Numbered from the stretch's first letter, positions 1-5,788 are shown. The stretch is 6,054 bases of DNA from Burkholderiales bacterium (GCA_025354075.1 JANXNO010000275.1:1-6054); one strand, 5' to 3'. A program made the numbers and translations. The notes: generated by a model not told the origin, from the sequence alone.

Positions 1-8
1 CCGCTCCA
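1..8 (+). tRNA. 3' end of a probable tRNA-Gly (cut by window edge)
   Basis: The window opens with CCGCTCCA, which fits the 3' acceptor strand, discriminator base and CCA tail of a bacterial tRNA-Gly(GCC), whose acceptor pairs GCGGG with CCCGC and ends TCCA. A tRNA-Gly directly before a tRNA-Cys is a common proteobacterial arrangement (glyW-cysT in E. coli), and a complete tRNA-Cys follows here at 97. Only eight bases are visible, so the identity rests on context and the body of the gene cannot be checked. Confidence 0.5.
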
Positions 9-36
9 AGTTTCAAGTGCAAACAAAGAGCAAGAC

Positions 37-66
37 ACGGAACCAACAGCGGTTCCGTTTTTATTT
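37..66 (+). terminator. Intrinsic terminator hairpin between two tRNAs
   Basis: ACGGAACC (37-44) and GGTTCCGT (51-58) form a perfect 8-bp stem around the six-base loop AACAGC, followed at once by a T-rich run (TTTTTATTT from 58). This is the classical Rho-independent form. It lies about 28 bases after the probable tRNA-Gly end and 30 bases before tRNA-Cys. A second, bulged stem-loop follows: GGCGCAG (69-75) pairs with CTGC-CGCC (81-88) with C85 bulged. If the first hairpin terminates efficiently, tRNA-Cys needs readthrough or its own promoter, and I see no convincing promoter in 67-96. It could instead be a processing or attenuation signal. Confidence 0.65.
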
Positions 67-96
67 GTGGCGCAGTTGTTCTGCCGCCGCAAACGT

Positions 97-170
97 GGCG
101 GGTTAGCAAAGAGGTTATGCAGCGGATTGCAAATCCGTCTAGAGCGGTTCGATTCCGCTACCCGCCTCCA
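97..170 (+). tRNA. tRNA-Cys (anticodon GCA), complete with encoded CCA
   Basis: The full cloverleaf can be drawn. The acceptor stem is GGCGGGT (97-103) with ACCCGCC (160-166). The short D stem is GCA (106-108) with TGC (118-120). The anticodon stem is GCGGA (122-126) with TCCGT (134-138), including one G-U pair. The seven-base loop TTGCAAA carries anticodon GCA at 129-131. The T arm is AGCGG (143-147), loop TTCGATT, CCGCT (155-159). The discriminator is T167, usual for cysteine tRNA and an identity element for cysteinyl-tRNA synthetase, and CCA is encoded at 168-170. It supplies cysteine for UGC and UGU codons. Confidence 0.97.
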
Positions 171-417
171 CATTATTCAAAACAGCTTATTCGTTTGGAC
201 CCCGTGCTTTGCGTCAGGATGTGGAGAGCGTCCGCGTAGTCTCATGGGGCGGTACAAATGGGTTGCACGCAGCAATGTTGCCGCACACTGCCACGCCTCC
301 TTTGGGCGCATGACCGCCGCGGTTGAAACCGGTTTTCGCCGCCACAGTAGCGTCAGGCGCAGCGCCTTATAAAACCGTGAAAGGTACGCCTGGACGGCAT
401 GGCGACGCGGAGACCGA
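171..417. other. Non-coding spacer after tRNA-Cys
   Basis: I see no supported gene in this 247-base stretch. Open frames here run through the tRNA or the small minus-strand gene and look like chance. It contains a 13-base palindrome, AGGCGC-A-GCGCCT (355-367), and a GC-rich dyad ACCGC-C-GCGGT followed by GGTTGAAACC near 312-330. The palindrome lies about 50 bases beyond the stop of the minus-strand gene at 418 but has no T-run on that strand, so it is a weak terminator candidate. No terminator with a T-run follows tRNA-Cys directly, so the transcript may be trimmed or run on. Confidence 0.5.
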
Positions 418-726
418 CTATTCGCCTGGGGCCTTGGTGCGGCTGGCGCCTTCCGCTTCCGCTCGTAACAGATCCCTCGCCTCGGACGCCGAATTGGGTG
501 CCGCTGCCGTAATTGCGTCGTCGATGTCCGCATTGCGCATATAGCTGTCGATGCTGGCTGCGTAATCGCTCGTGCCTTGATAGCTGCCTTCGCCACTGAC
601 CGGTCCGCCCGGCTTATCAGCATCCTGTTCAGGAATATCTGCAAGCAGGGATTCCGCAGCATCCGCCTGCTCCGCCTTCGTTGCGTTGACAGCAGCAATT
701 TGCGCCTTTTTTTCGTCGTGGCTCAT
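418..726 (-). CDS. Small acidic, alanine-rich protein of unknown function (102 aa)
   Basis: A 102-residue product with no signal peptide or membrane segment, so probably cytoplasmic. The start is well supported: minus strand GAGGAGA (732-738) sits 5 bases before the ATG. The N-terminal half (about 1-40) is rich in Ala, Asp, Glu and Lys and looks helical or disordered. The middle holds a Gly-Ser-Tyr-Gln-Gly-Thr segment (about 47-52). The C-terminal part (DYAASIDSYM, DDAITAAAP, SEARDLLRAEAEG) is amphipathic and helix-like. From memory this module, G-S-Y-x-G-T-x-x-Y followed by an A-A-P-x-x-x-x-E-A helix, recurs in many small uncharacterised proteobacterial proteins, some stress-associated. I could not verify that and assign no function. 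The gene is divergent from the sensor kinase at 1016. Confidence 0.8.
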   Translation of the reverse strand: MSHDEKKAQIAAVNATKAEQADAAESLLADIPEQDADKPGGPVSGEGSYQGTSDYAASIDSYMRNADIDDAITAAAPNSASEARDLLRAEAEGASRTKAPGE

Positions 727-754
727 AACGATCTCCTCAAAAATACATGAAACT

Positions 755-782
755 AAAAAAATGCCGTGAAGCTCATTTCACG
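755..782 (-). promoter_or_regulatory. Leader hairpin with T7 run upstream of the small acidic protein gene
   Basis: On the minus strand CGTGAA (782-777) and TTCACG (770-765) form a perfect 6-bp stem around ATGAGC, followed three bases later by seven T residues (761-755). The Shine-Dalgarno starts 17 bases downstream. This may be a weak intrinsic terminator in the leader (attenuation, or insulation from upstream transcription) or a DNA dyad acting as an operator. The stem is short and half A/T, and GCA separates it from the T-run, so termination would be inefficient. Confidence 0.35.
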
Positions 783-960
783 TACCACAAAGCTTAAAGT
801 TCAGGCTCATAAGGCTCTGTCTCATATCGACGCAACTGTCTGTGAGCGAACGCCTACACAACGTGCCGCCGTCAATGCGCGTGCGTGCCGACCGCGTCCA
901 ATTTTGCCGATTGATACGGCCACGGTTCGCATCTTTTGACGTAGGCGAGCGCCGCAATTT

Positions 961-983
961 TGGGTAGACTCAATCGCTATCCA
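961..983 (+). promoter_or_regulatory. Imperfect dyad upstream of the sensor kinase gene
   Basis: TGGGTAG (961-967) and CTATCCA (977-983) form an inverted repeat with one mismatch (or a G-U pair in RNA) around a nine-base centre, ending 32 bases before the kinase start. It could be an operator or a leader stem in the spacer shared with the divergent gene at 418-726. The half-site resembles a NarL/FixJ-type heptamer only loosely, and I see no clear -35/-10 pair around it. The call is speculative. Confidence 0.2.
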
Positions 984-1015
984 AAAATAATCCATACGTC
1001 TAAGATGGTGGTTTT

Positions 1016-2377
1016 ATGAACGTTCGAACGCTGCTAACTGCGCTACGAAAGTCCTATATTTTTCCCCTTGCAGTACTGGTGGCAGCGGCCCTGCTTGCCA
1101 TCAACGAGGTGGGATATCAGCAGTCAAATGACGCGGCAAAAGACGCCGAAGTCGCCCAACAAAAGCGCGCACAGATCAATTTTTTGATGCAGCACATGCT
1201 TGATGCCGAAACAGGGCAGCGTGGTTACCTGCTAACCGGCGGCACACGCTATCTGGAGCCCTACAACACCGGTACGGCGCGCGTCGCGGGCGTACTTGAC
1301 AGTCTGCGGAAACTCTACGCCGACGATTCAAAGCAACTCGGGGAGTTTGCGCTGCTGTCTCGCGCGGTAGCCAAAAAGATGAGCGAAATGGAAATTACGC
1401 TTCGCCTGCGCAATACGACGATTACGCCGGAACAGTGGCGTGCAGTCATCGAGACCAATATTGGTCAAGACTACATGGACGATATTCGCGGCCAGGCAAA
1501 TAGTTTAATTTCAGCGGCAACCGTCGAGCGAAAAAGCAGCATGCAGCGTATTCATCGCAGTCTCGACGTGTCCCGGATCGGCATCACGCTGGCGGCCTTA
1601 TTGGGCCTGCTTGCGTTCCATCTTTACCTGCGCACCGCGCAGCGACTCAACGCCGCGAACGAAGCACAAAATCAAGCCCTGGCCAAAGAAAAAGCGCTCC
1701 TGGCCGAGCAGGTGCGCGAACGTACCCTCACGCTCACAGAATTGGCCACCCATTTGCAAACGGTGCAGGAAAAAGAGCGTGCGCACCTTGCGCGCGAACT
1801 GCACGACGAACTCGGTGCGTTACTCACGGCGGCAAAACTGGATGTCGCGCGGGTCACGTCGAAAATCCCCGCCACGACGCCGGAGCTGCAAACACGGATC
1901 GAACATCTCACCTCGACGCTCAATGCAGGCATTGCGCTGAAGCGGCGAATCATCGAGGACTTACGACCGTCTTCGTTGTCGCATCTCGGCCTCATTCCCG
2001 CGCTGGACATTCTCGCCAAGGAATTTCAGGAACGATCCGGTGTCACCGTGAGTACCAACCTCGAGGCGGTCGAGGTGGACGAAGATTCCGGACTCACTAT
2101 TTACCGAATGGTGCAAGAGGGACTGACCAATGTGGCCAAGTACGCCGCAGCCACTGAGGTCACCATCACACTGCACACCTATGAGCATCACCTGGAGCTG
2201 GTCGTGACCGATAACGGCTGCGGCTTCGACGTTCCGTCGCGTGTCGGCAGTAGCTATGGGCTGAAAGGGATGCTTCATCGAATTCAGGCACTTAACGGCT
2301 CGCTGACAATCCAGTCGCGCGACGGTGCGGGAACTACGCTGGCGGCCATTATTCCGAAGTCCGCCCGGCGGGAATAG
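1016..2377 (+). CDS. Membrane sensor histidine kinase, CHASE3 + HisKA_3 + HATPase_c (NarL/UhpB-like class)
   Basis: This inner-membrane kinase should sense an external signal, autophosphorylate on His, and pass the phosphate to a LuxR/NarL-type response regulator. The 453 residues contain TM1 (about 14-29), a periplasmic CHASE3-like domain (about 35-180, hallmark DAETGQRGYLLTG at 63-75 followed by YLEPY) and TM2 (about 187-205). A coiled coil follows (about 207-250), then the HisKA_3 dimerisation segment EKERAHLARELHDELG with phospho-accepting His263. The HATPase_c domain has an N box QEGLTNVAKYA (367-377, Asn372), G1 DNGCGF (399-404) and G2 GLKGM (415-419). All catalytic motifs look intact. 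The ATG start has only a weak ribosome site (GGTGG, 1007-1011, 4 bases away), which suggests modest translation. No response regulator lies beside it in the window, so its partner is presumably encoded elsewhere. The ligand is unknown. Confidence 0.95.
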   Translation: MNVRTLLTALRKSYIFPLAVLVAAALLAINEVGYQQSNDAAKDAEVAQQKRAQINFLMQHMLDAETGQRGYLLTGGTRYLEPYNTGTARVAGVLDSLRKLYADDSKQLGEFALLSRAVAKKMSEMEITLRLRNTTITPEQWRAVIETNIGQDYMDDIRGQANSLISAATVERKSSMQRIHRSLDVSRIGITLAALLGLLAFHLYLRTAQRLNAANEAQNQALAKEKALLAEQVRERTLTLTELATHLQTVQEKERAHLARELHDELGALLTAAKLDVARVTSKIPATTPELQTRIEHLTSTLNAGIALKRRIIEDLRPSSLSHLGLIPALDILAKEFQERSGVTVSTNLEAVEVDEDSGLTIYRMVQEGLTNVAKYAAATEVTITLHTYEHHLELVVTDNGCGFDVPSRVGSSYGLKGMLHRIQALNGSLTIQSRDGAGTTLAAIIPKSARRE

Positions 2378-2648
2378 CCTGCTCCCTTGGGCATTGCGAT
2401 ACTGCCTGCATGGGCCAAAGCGCGATCAGCTTTATTCGTAAATCGCCTCCAGCGTTGGGGTAGCGCTATATTTTTATAAAAGTCGCCTATTGGGTAGAAC
2501 ATTACCTGAGCCCACAACATTTGCGGCTTTCGCATAAAAGCTATACATCTCAATTGCGTGCAATAAACCCGGTCACACCGCTCGTCCGCCTATAACCAGC
2601 GCACATAATCGGACGCGTCGTCGGCGCATACGACATTCGCCGCAGGCT

Positions 2649-2669
2649 CAGCGCCCTGTTCTGGCGCTG
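2649..2669. repeat. GC-rich inverted repeat (7-bp stem)
   Basis: CAGCGCC (2649-2655) and GGCGCTG (2663-2669) are perfect inverted repeats around CTGTTCT. No T-run follows on either strand, so it is not a standard intrinsic terminator. In the space between two convergent genes it could still stabilise 3' ends or slow polymerase. A chance dyad is also possible. Confidence 0.3.
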
Positions 2670-2696
2670 CGGACACCGCACGCCAAGGTCGAGTTT

Positions 2697-2715
2697 CATC
2701 ACGCTTGTCGTGATG
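2697..2715 (-). terminator. Hairpin just downstream of the peptidase gene
   Basis: CATCACG (2697-2703) and CGTGATG (2709-2715) form a perfect 7-bp stem with a five-base loop, starting 16 bases after the peptidase stop codon on the minus strand. The position suits a transcript 3' end, but the downstream minus-strand sequence is AAACTCG with no T-run, so it may protect or pause rather than terminate alone. Confidence 0.35.
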
Positions 2716-2731
2716 TTGCGGGGGCGCGAGA

Positions 2732-4759
2732 TTAAGCGCCCAACAAATACGCTTCAAAAAACTTGATTCGCATGTAGAACAAATAGTCTGCGTTGTCCTT
2801 CTTCGCGAACCCGTGCCCCTCGTTCTCAGCGGTCACGTACCAGACCGGCACGTTGTTCTTGTTGACCGCCGCAACGATCTGATCGGCCTCCTGCCACGGC
2901 ACACGCGGATCGTTTCTGCCTTGCACCACCATCAGCGGTTTTTTGATCTTGTGCGCGTTGGTCAGCGGCGAAATTTCATTAAGGAATCTGCGCATTGCAG
3001 GGTCGCGCTCGTCGCCGTATTCAACCCGCCGCAGGTCACGCCGATAGCTTTCGGTTTTCTCCAGAAACGTCACAAAATTCGAGATGCCAACGATGTCAAT
3101 CGAGCAGCGAATCCGGTCGTTGTACGTCGTTGCAACCGCCAGACTCATGTAACCGCCGTAGCTCCCGCCCTCCACCGCCACTCGCTTCGCATCAAGCTGC
3201 GGCTGGGTAGCAATCCAGTCGAGCAGCGCACCAATGTCTTTCACCGAATCTTCGCGCTTGTAGCCGTTGTCGAGCGCGATAAAAGTCTTGCCGTAGCCCG
3301 ACGATCCGCGCACATTCGGCAACAAAAGCGCGATGCCCAGTTCGTTCACCAAATAATTTTCACGGCCCATGAAGCCCGATGTGCTCTGCCCTTCCGGCCC
3401 GCCGTGAATATCAATCAATACTGGGCGCGGCCCCTTGAATCGATCTGGCGGCAACACCATCAACGCGCTCACCGACAGTCCGTCAAAGCTTTTGTAGCGA
3501 ATGATTTGCGACTCTTTGAAGCCGCTGGTATCCAGCCCGTTTTTGAACGCTTGCGTCCATTGCGTGAGCCGGCCCGTGGCCACCTCCAGCGTCCATGTTT
3601 CAGCGGGGCCTTGCGCCGACCCTGCGATGAGCGCCAGGAATTTTCCATCGGGAGAGAAGGCAGCCGGACTCACCTCCCCTTTAGGCAACGCAGGCATCGG
3701 TAGCCGCTTGCGCGACACAGCGTCAAGCAAATAGCTTCGGGAGCGTCCGTCCTCGTTGACGGTGAACACCGCCCGAGAACGATCCCGCGACAGCACCAGC
3801 CCAGACACATCCCATGGGATATCTGCGCTTAGCGAAGTGAACTGTCGCGTGGCAAGATCGTAGTACTGCAGCTGCTTGAATTCGCCGTCGCCATCGGTGG
3901 TGAGAAACACGCCGCGATCATCGCCCGCAAAGGCTACATCCGAGTACGAAACCGCCTTGCTGCCAACCGCACCCAACAGCAACGTACGCTTGCCTTCAGT
4001 AACGTTTAGCAAATAAATTTCTGACTCGTTCGCCGACTTGTAGTTCTGACAAACAATCATTGCGTCGTCGCCAGAAAAATCAAAATCACCCCAACCGCCG
4101 CCGGGCAAACTCGCAATAAGTTTGCTACTACCGGGATTCATTGGATCGATCAGCGTCAGCTCAGTGGTCACCTCTTTGCGCGTGCCACCCGCCGCCGTTT
4201 TGTCAAGTTGCGTGGACGACACCAGACAGCGATTTTCCGCGCGATTAAATCCTTGCCATTCGTGGCGCATCGACGAATCAGTGAGCTGCGTCACCGCTTT
4301 GCCCGGCAAGTCCATTCGATAAATTTGCGTCGCTTCCGAGCCGCCCGCATCGCGCGCAAAAATTACGTACTTGCCATCTTTCCGCTCGTACGACGCGCCA
4401 CGCACAGGCTCGGCGTAATCAGTGAGCGTTCTCAACTCGCCCATCGGTTGGTCGAGCGTCCACATTTGCGCGGTATTTTTCTCGCGATAATTTACCAGCA
4501 TGGAGCGCCCGTTCGGATGCCAGCCGCGAAACGCCTTGCCGCGGAAATCGCTGTATTTGACAACCCGATCAGCAATAGCCTGCTCGATCGGCGGCACACC
4601 CACCAGCGTCAGACTGGACACGGGTTTGACGAAGCTCGCTGACACGGCAGCAGCTACCGGTGTTTTTGTGGCATCGGGCGCAGCCACAGTCGCGCAGCCT
4701 GGCAACCAGGTCAGGGTTACTGCCCCCGTGCCCATCATGAAGTCTCGACGATTGATCAT
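2732..4759 (-). CDS. S9 family prolyl oligopeptidase-like serine peptidase, probable Tat-exported lipoprotein
   Basis: Predicted to cleave short peptides outside the cytoplasm, as in the acylaminoacyl-peptidase/DPP-like branch of family S9. The 675 residues begin with a twin-arginine motif, NRRDFMMG (3-10), a short hydrophobic stretch and a possible lipobox LPGC (Cys22), so lipid anchoring in the cell envelope is likely. Residues about 60-400 form a beta-propeller with repeated strands and FSPDGKFLAL-type turns (368-377). Residues about 420-675 are the alpha/beta-hydrolase domain: oxyanion region DIHGGPEG (450-457), NVRGSSGYG (482-490), nucleophile Ser533 in GGSYGG, Asp617 in GRNDPRVPW, His649 in EGHGF. 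The triad is complete and the length is usual. The start is supported by minus strand GGGAGA (4765-4770), 5 bases from the ATG. It is divergent from the SDR gene. The substrate is unknown. Confidence 0.95.
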   Translation of the reverse strand: MINRRDFMMGTGAVTLTWLPGCATVAAPDATKTPVAAAVSASFVKPVSSLTLVGVPPIEQAIADRVVKYSDFRGKAFRGWHPNGRSMLVNYREKNTAQMWTLDQPMGELRTLTDYAEPVRGASYERKDGKYVIFARDAGGSEATQIYRMDLPGKAVTQLTDSSMRHEWQGFNRAENRCLVSSTQLDKTAAGGTRKEVTTELTLIDPMNPGSSKLIASLPGGGWGDFDFSGDDAMIVCQNYKSANESEIYLLNVTEGKRTLLLGAVGSKAVSYSDVAFAGDDRGVFLTTDGDGEFKQLQYYDLATRQFTSLSADIPWDVSGLVLSRDRSRAVFTVNEDGRSRSYLLDAVSRKRLPMPALPKGEVSPAAFSPDGKFLALIAGSAQGPAETWTLEVATGRLTQWTQAFKNGLDTSGFKESQIIRYKSFDGLSVSALMVLPPDRFKGPRPVLIDIHGGPEGQSTSGFMGRENYLVNELGIALLLPNVRGSSGYGKTFIALDNGYKREDSVKDIGALLDWIATQPQLDAKRVAVEGGSYGGYMSLAVATTYNDRIRCSIDIVGISNFVTFLEKTESYRRDLRRVEYGDERDPAMRRFLNEISPLTNAHKIKKPLMVVQGRNDPRVPWQEADQIVAAVNKNNVPVWYVTAENEGHGFAKKDNADYLFYMRIKFFEAYLLGA

Positions 4760-4834
4760 GCTTATCTCCCATAACAGAATTTTTTAACAGTGCGAAGCGT
4801 ATCAACGTCTTTGTCCGGCGCACAGATCATTGCG

Positions 4835-4873
4835 ACGAATGGGTACGAATGGGTACTTTTGCAGTCGGTACTT
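4835..4873. repeat. GGTAC repeat cluster in the divergent promoter region
   Basis: ACGAATGGGT occurs twice in perfect tandem (4835-4844, 4845-4854), followed by AC. The GGTAC core thus appears at 4842-4846 and 4852-4856, and again in GGTACTT at 4867-4873 (the second copy also reads GGTACTT). Spacings are 10 and 15 bases, close to one and one and a half helical turns. The cluster lies between the peptidase gene (minus) and the SDR gene (plus) and suits a direct-repeat operator for a regulator serving either or both. No specific regulator family is recognised. Confidence 0.45.
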
Positions 4874-4914
4874 CTGATTGTTCGGGCCGCAAGAAAACCA
4901 CTCGCGGCAGACGA

Positions 4915-4920
4915 TATAAG
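4915..4920 (+). promoter_or_regulatory. Candidate -10 box for the SDR gene
   Basis: TATAAG matches the sigma-70 -10 consensus at five of six bases and lies 51 bases before the preferred start at 4972, giving a leader of roughly 45 bases. No TTGACA-like -35 is found 16-18 bases upstream (the sequence there is an A-rich AAGAAAAC). If this is the promoter it may depend on an activator, possibly bound at the GGTAC repeats 42-73 bases upstream. Confidence 0.35.
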
Positions 4921-4959
4921 CTTCAAGCTGCAATCAATGGCAACAAATGAACACCGAAT

Positions 4960-4963
4960 GAGG
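4960..4963 (+). promoter_or_regulatory. Ribosome binding site that selects the SDR start
   Basis: GAGG at 4960-4963 is only 2 bases from the ATG at 4966 but 8 bases from the in-frame ATG at 4972. The second spacing is functional and the first is not, so translation most likely begins at 4972, giving an N-terminus of Met-Lys-Leu-Gly-Ile. Confidence 0.65.
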
Positions 4964-4971
4964 CAATGACG

Positions 4972-5760
4972 ATGAAACTGGGAATCGAAGGCAAATGGGC
5001 GCTGGTCTGCGCCGCGAGCAAGGGCCTGGGCAAAGGCTGCGCGAAGGCGCTGGTGCTGGAGGGGGTCAACGTCGTCATCACGGCACGTGGCGCTGAAACG
5101 CTGGAGGCCACGGCGACTGAACTGCGCGCATTGAACCCCGACGTGAAGGTCATCACCGTCGCTGGCGACATCACCACGCCCGAAGGCCGCGCCGCAGCGC
5201 TTGCAGGCGCACCGCGCATCGACATCCTCATCAACAACGCAGGCGGCCCACCCCCCGGCGACTTCCGCAACTGGACACGCGACGACTGGATCAAGGCTGT
5301 CGACGCGAATATGTTGACACCCATCGAACTCATCAAATCGGTCATCGATGGCATGTGTGAACGCGGCTTTGGACGCATCGTCAACATTACTTCCGGCGCA
5401 GTGAAGGCTCCTATTGACACGCTGGGCCTCAGCAACGGCGCGCGCTCTGGCCTTACCGGCTTTGTCGCTGGCCTCGCGAGGCAGCCTGCTGTCGCCAGCC
5501 GCAATGTCACCATCAACGGCCTGCTACCGGGGCCCTTTGACACCGACCGCATGAAAACCATGCTCTCCAACTGGGCCAAGCGCGACGGCAAACCGTACGA
5601 AGAAGTCGCCGCATCGCGCGTAAAGTCGGTGCCCGCCCAGCGCATGGGCAATCAGGACGAATTCGGCGCCACCTGTGCGTTCCTGTGCAGCGTCCACGCG
5701 AGCTACATCACGGGCCAGAACGTGCTGATGGACGGTGGAGCTTATCCCGGAACGTTTTAG
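4972..5760 (+). CDS. SDR-family oxidoreductase (FabG-like) lacking the canonical Tyr/Lys active site
   Basis: A 262-residue cytoplasmic Rossmann-fold protein of the short-chain dehydrogenase/reductase superfamily. Numbering from the ATG at 4972: cofactor loop CAASKGLG (13-20, a variant of TGxxxGxG), basic TARG after strand 2 (Arg39, hinting at NADP(H)), GDIT (65-68), NNAG (88-91), Asn113, ITS with Ser141, LLPGP (184-188) and a C-terminal LMDGGAYPG typical of the family. The expected YxxxK motif is replaced: the matching stretch LSNGAR puts Ser154 where Tyr is expected and Arg158 for Lys. From memory a conserved group of FabG-like SDRs shares this GLSNGARSGL segment and is described as an imperfect match to the SDR tetrad. 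The reading frame is intact, so it is probably functional, but reductase activity is doubtful and the substrate is unknown. It is transcribed alone, convergent with dnaB. Confidence 0.93.
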   Translation: MKLGIEGKWALVCAASKGLGKGCAKALVLEGVNVVITARGAETLEATATELRALNPDVKVITVAGDITTPEGRAAALAGAPRIDILINNAGGPPPGDFRNWTRDDWIKAVDANMLTPIELIKSVIDGMCERGFGRIVNITSGAVKAPIDTLGLSNGARSGLTGFVAGLARQPAVASRNVTINGLLPGPFDTDRMKTMLSNWAKRDGKPYEEVAASRVKSVPAQRMGNQDEFGATCAFLCSVHASYITGQNVLMDGGAYPGTF

Positions 5761-5765
5761 GGCCG

Positions 5766-5788
5766 CGCTCTTAAACAGGGCTAGAGCG
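5766..5788. terminator. Weak inverted repeat between convergent SDR and dnaB genes
   Basis: CGCTCT (5766-5771) and AGAGCG (5783-5788) form a 6-bp stem around an 11-base loop within the 48-base spacer where both genes end. Neither side has a clear T-run. The position fits a shared transcription end, but the structure is weak. Confidence 0.25.

Larger units (their letters stand above)
2378..2731. other. 354-base gap without a supported gene
   Basis: This lies between the kinase stop and the peptidase stop, which converge. It holds an AT-rich patch (about 2461-2565, including the 10-base palindrome TTTTATAAAA at 2472-2481), the dyad ATTGC-GT-GCAAT (2553-2564), and two GC-rich hairpins annotated separately. 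A minus-strand frame without a start codon stays open from the peptidase end down to a TAG at 2592-2590 and looks coding-like (see findings). No canonical T-run terminator for the kinase gene is visible, and I see no RNA gene. Confidence 0.5.

Noticed and set aside
67..372. Plus-strand open frame through the tRNA-Cys gene
   Set aside because: It reads through a complete tRNA, so it is not a real protein gene.
177..698. Minus-strand open frame (173 codons) overlapping the small acidic protein gene
   Set aside because: It is Arg-rich, shows no motif, and overlaps a better-supported gene that has a strong Shine-Dalgarno.
960..2498. TTGGGTAGA present on both sides of the kinase gene (960-968 and 2490-2498)
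   Set aside because: A shared 9-mer is expected many times by chance in 6 kb, and the flanks differ, so it is not evidence of target-site duplication or an inserted unit.
2284..2553. Minus-strand open frame (89 codons) in the gap after the kinase
   Set aside because: It overlaps the end of the kinase gene antisense, has no ribosome site, and its sequence resembles no family I know.
2813..3703. Long plus-strand open frame (296 codons) opposite the peptidase gene
   Set aside because: It is antisense to the intact S9 peptidase. Its translation is rich in Arg and His with no recognisable motif, which is typical of a GC-rich shadow frame.
4760..4802. Extended -10-like TGTTATGGG upstream of the peptidase gene on the minus strand
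   Set aside because: It overlaps the Shine-Dalgarno and would start transcription almost at the ATG. The TTGATA further up is too far away to be its -35.
4966..4971. First ATG of the SDR frame as the start
   Set aside because: The only Shine-Dalgarno (GAGG, 4960-4963) is 2 bases from it, too close. The ATG at 4972 has proper spacing.
4923..5651. Minus-strand open frame (242 codons) opposite the SDR gene
   Set aside because: The SDR frame has clear family motifs. This frame is Ser/Pro/Arg-rich with no ribosome site or domain, so it is a shadow.
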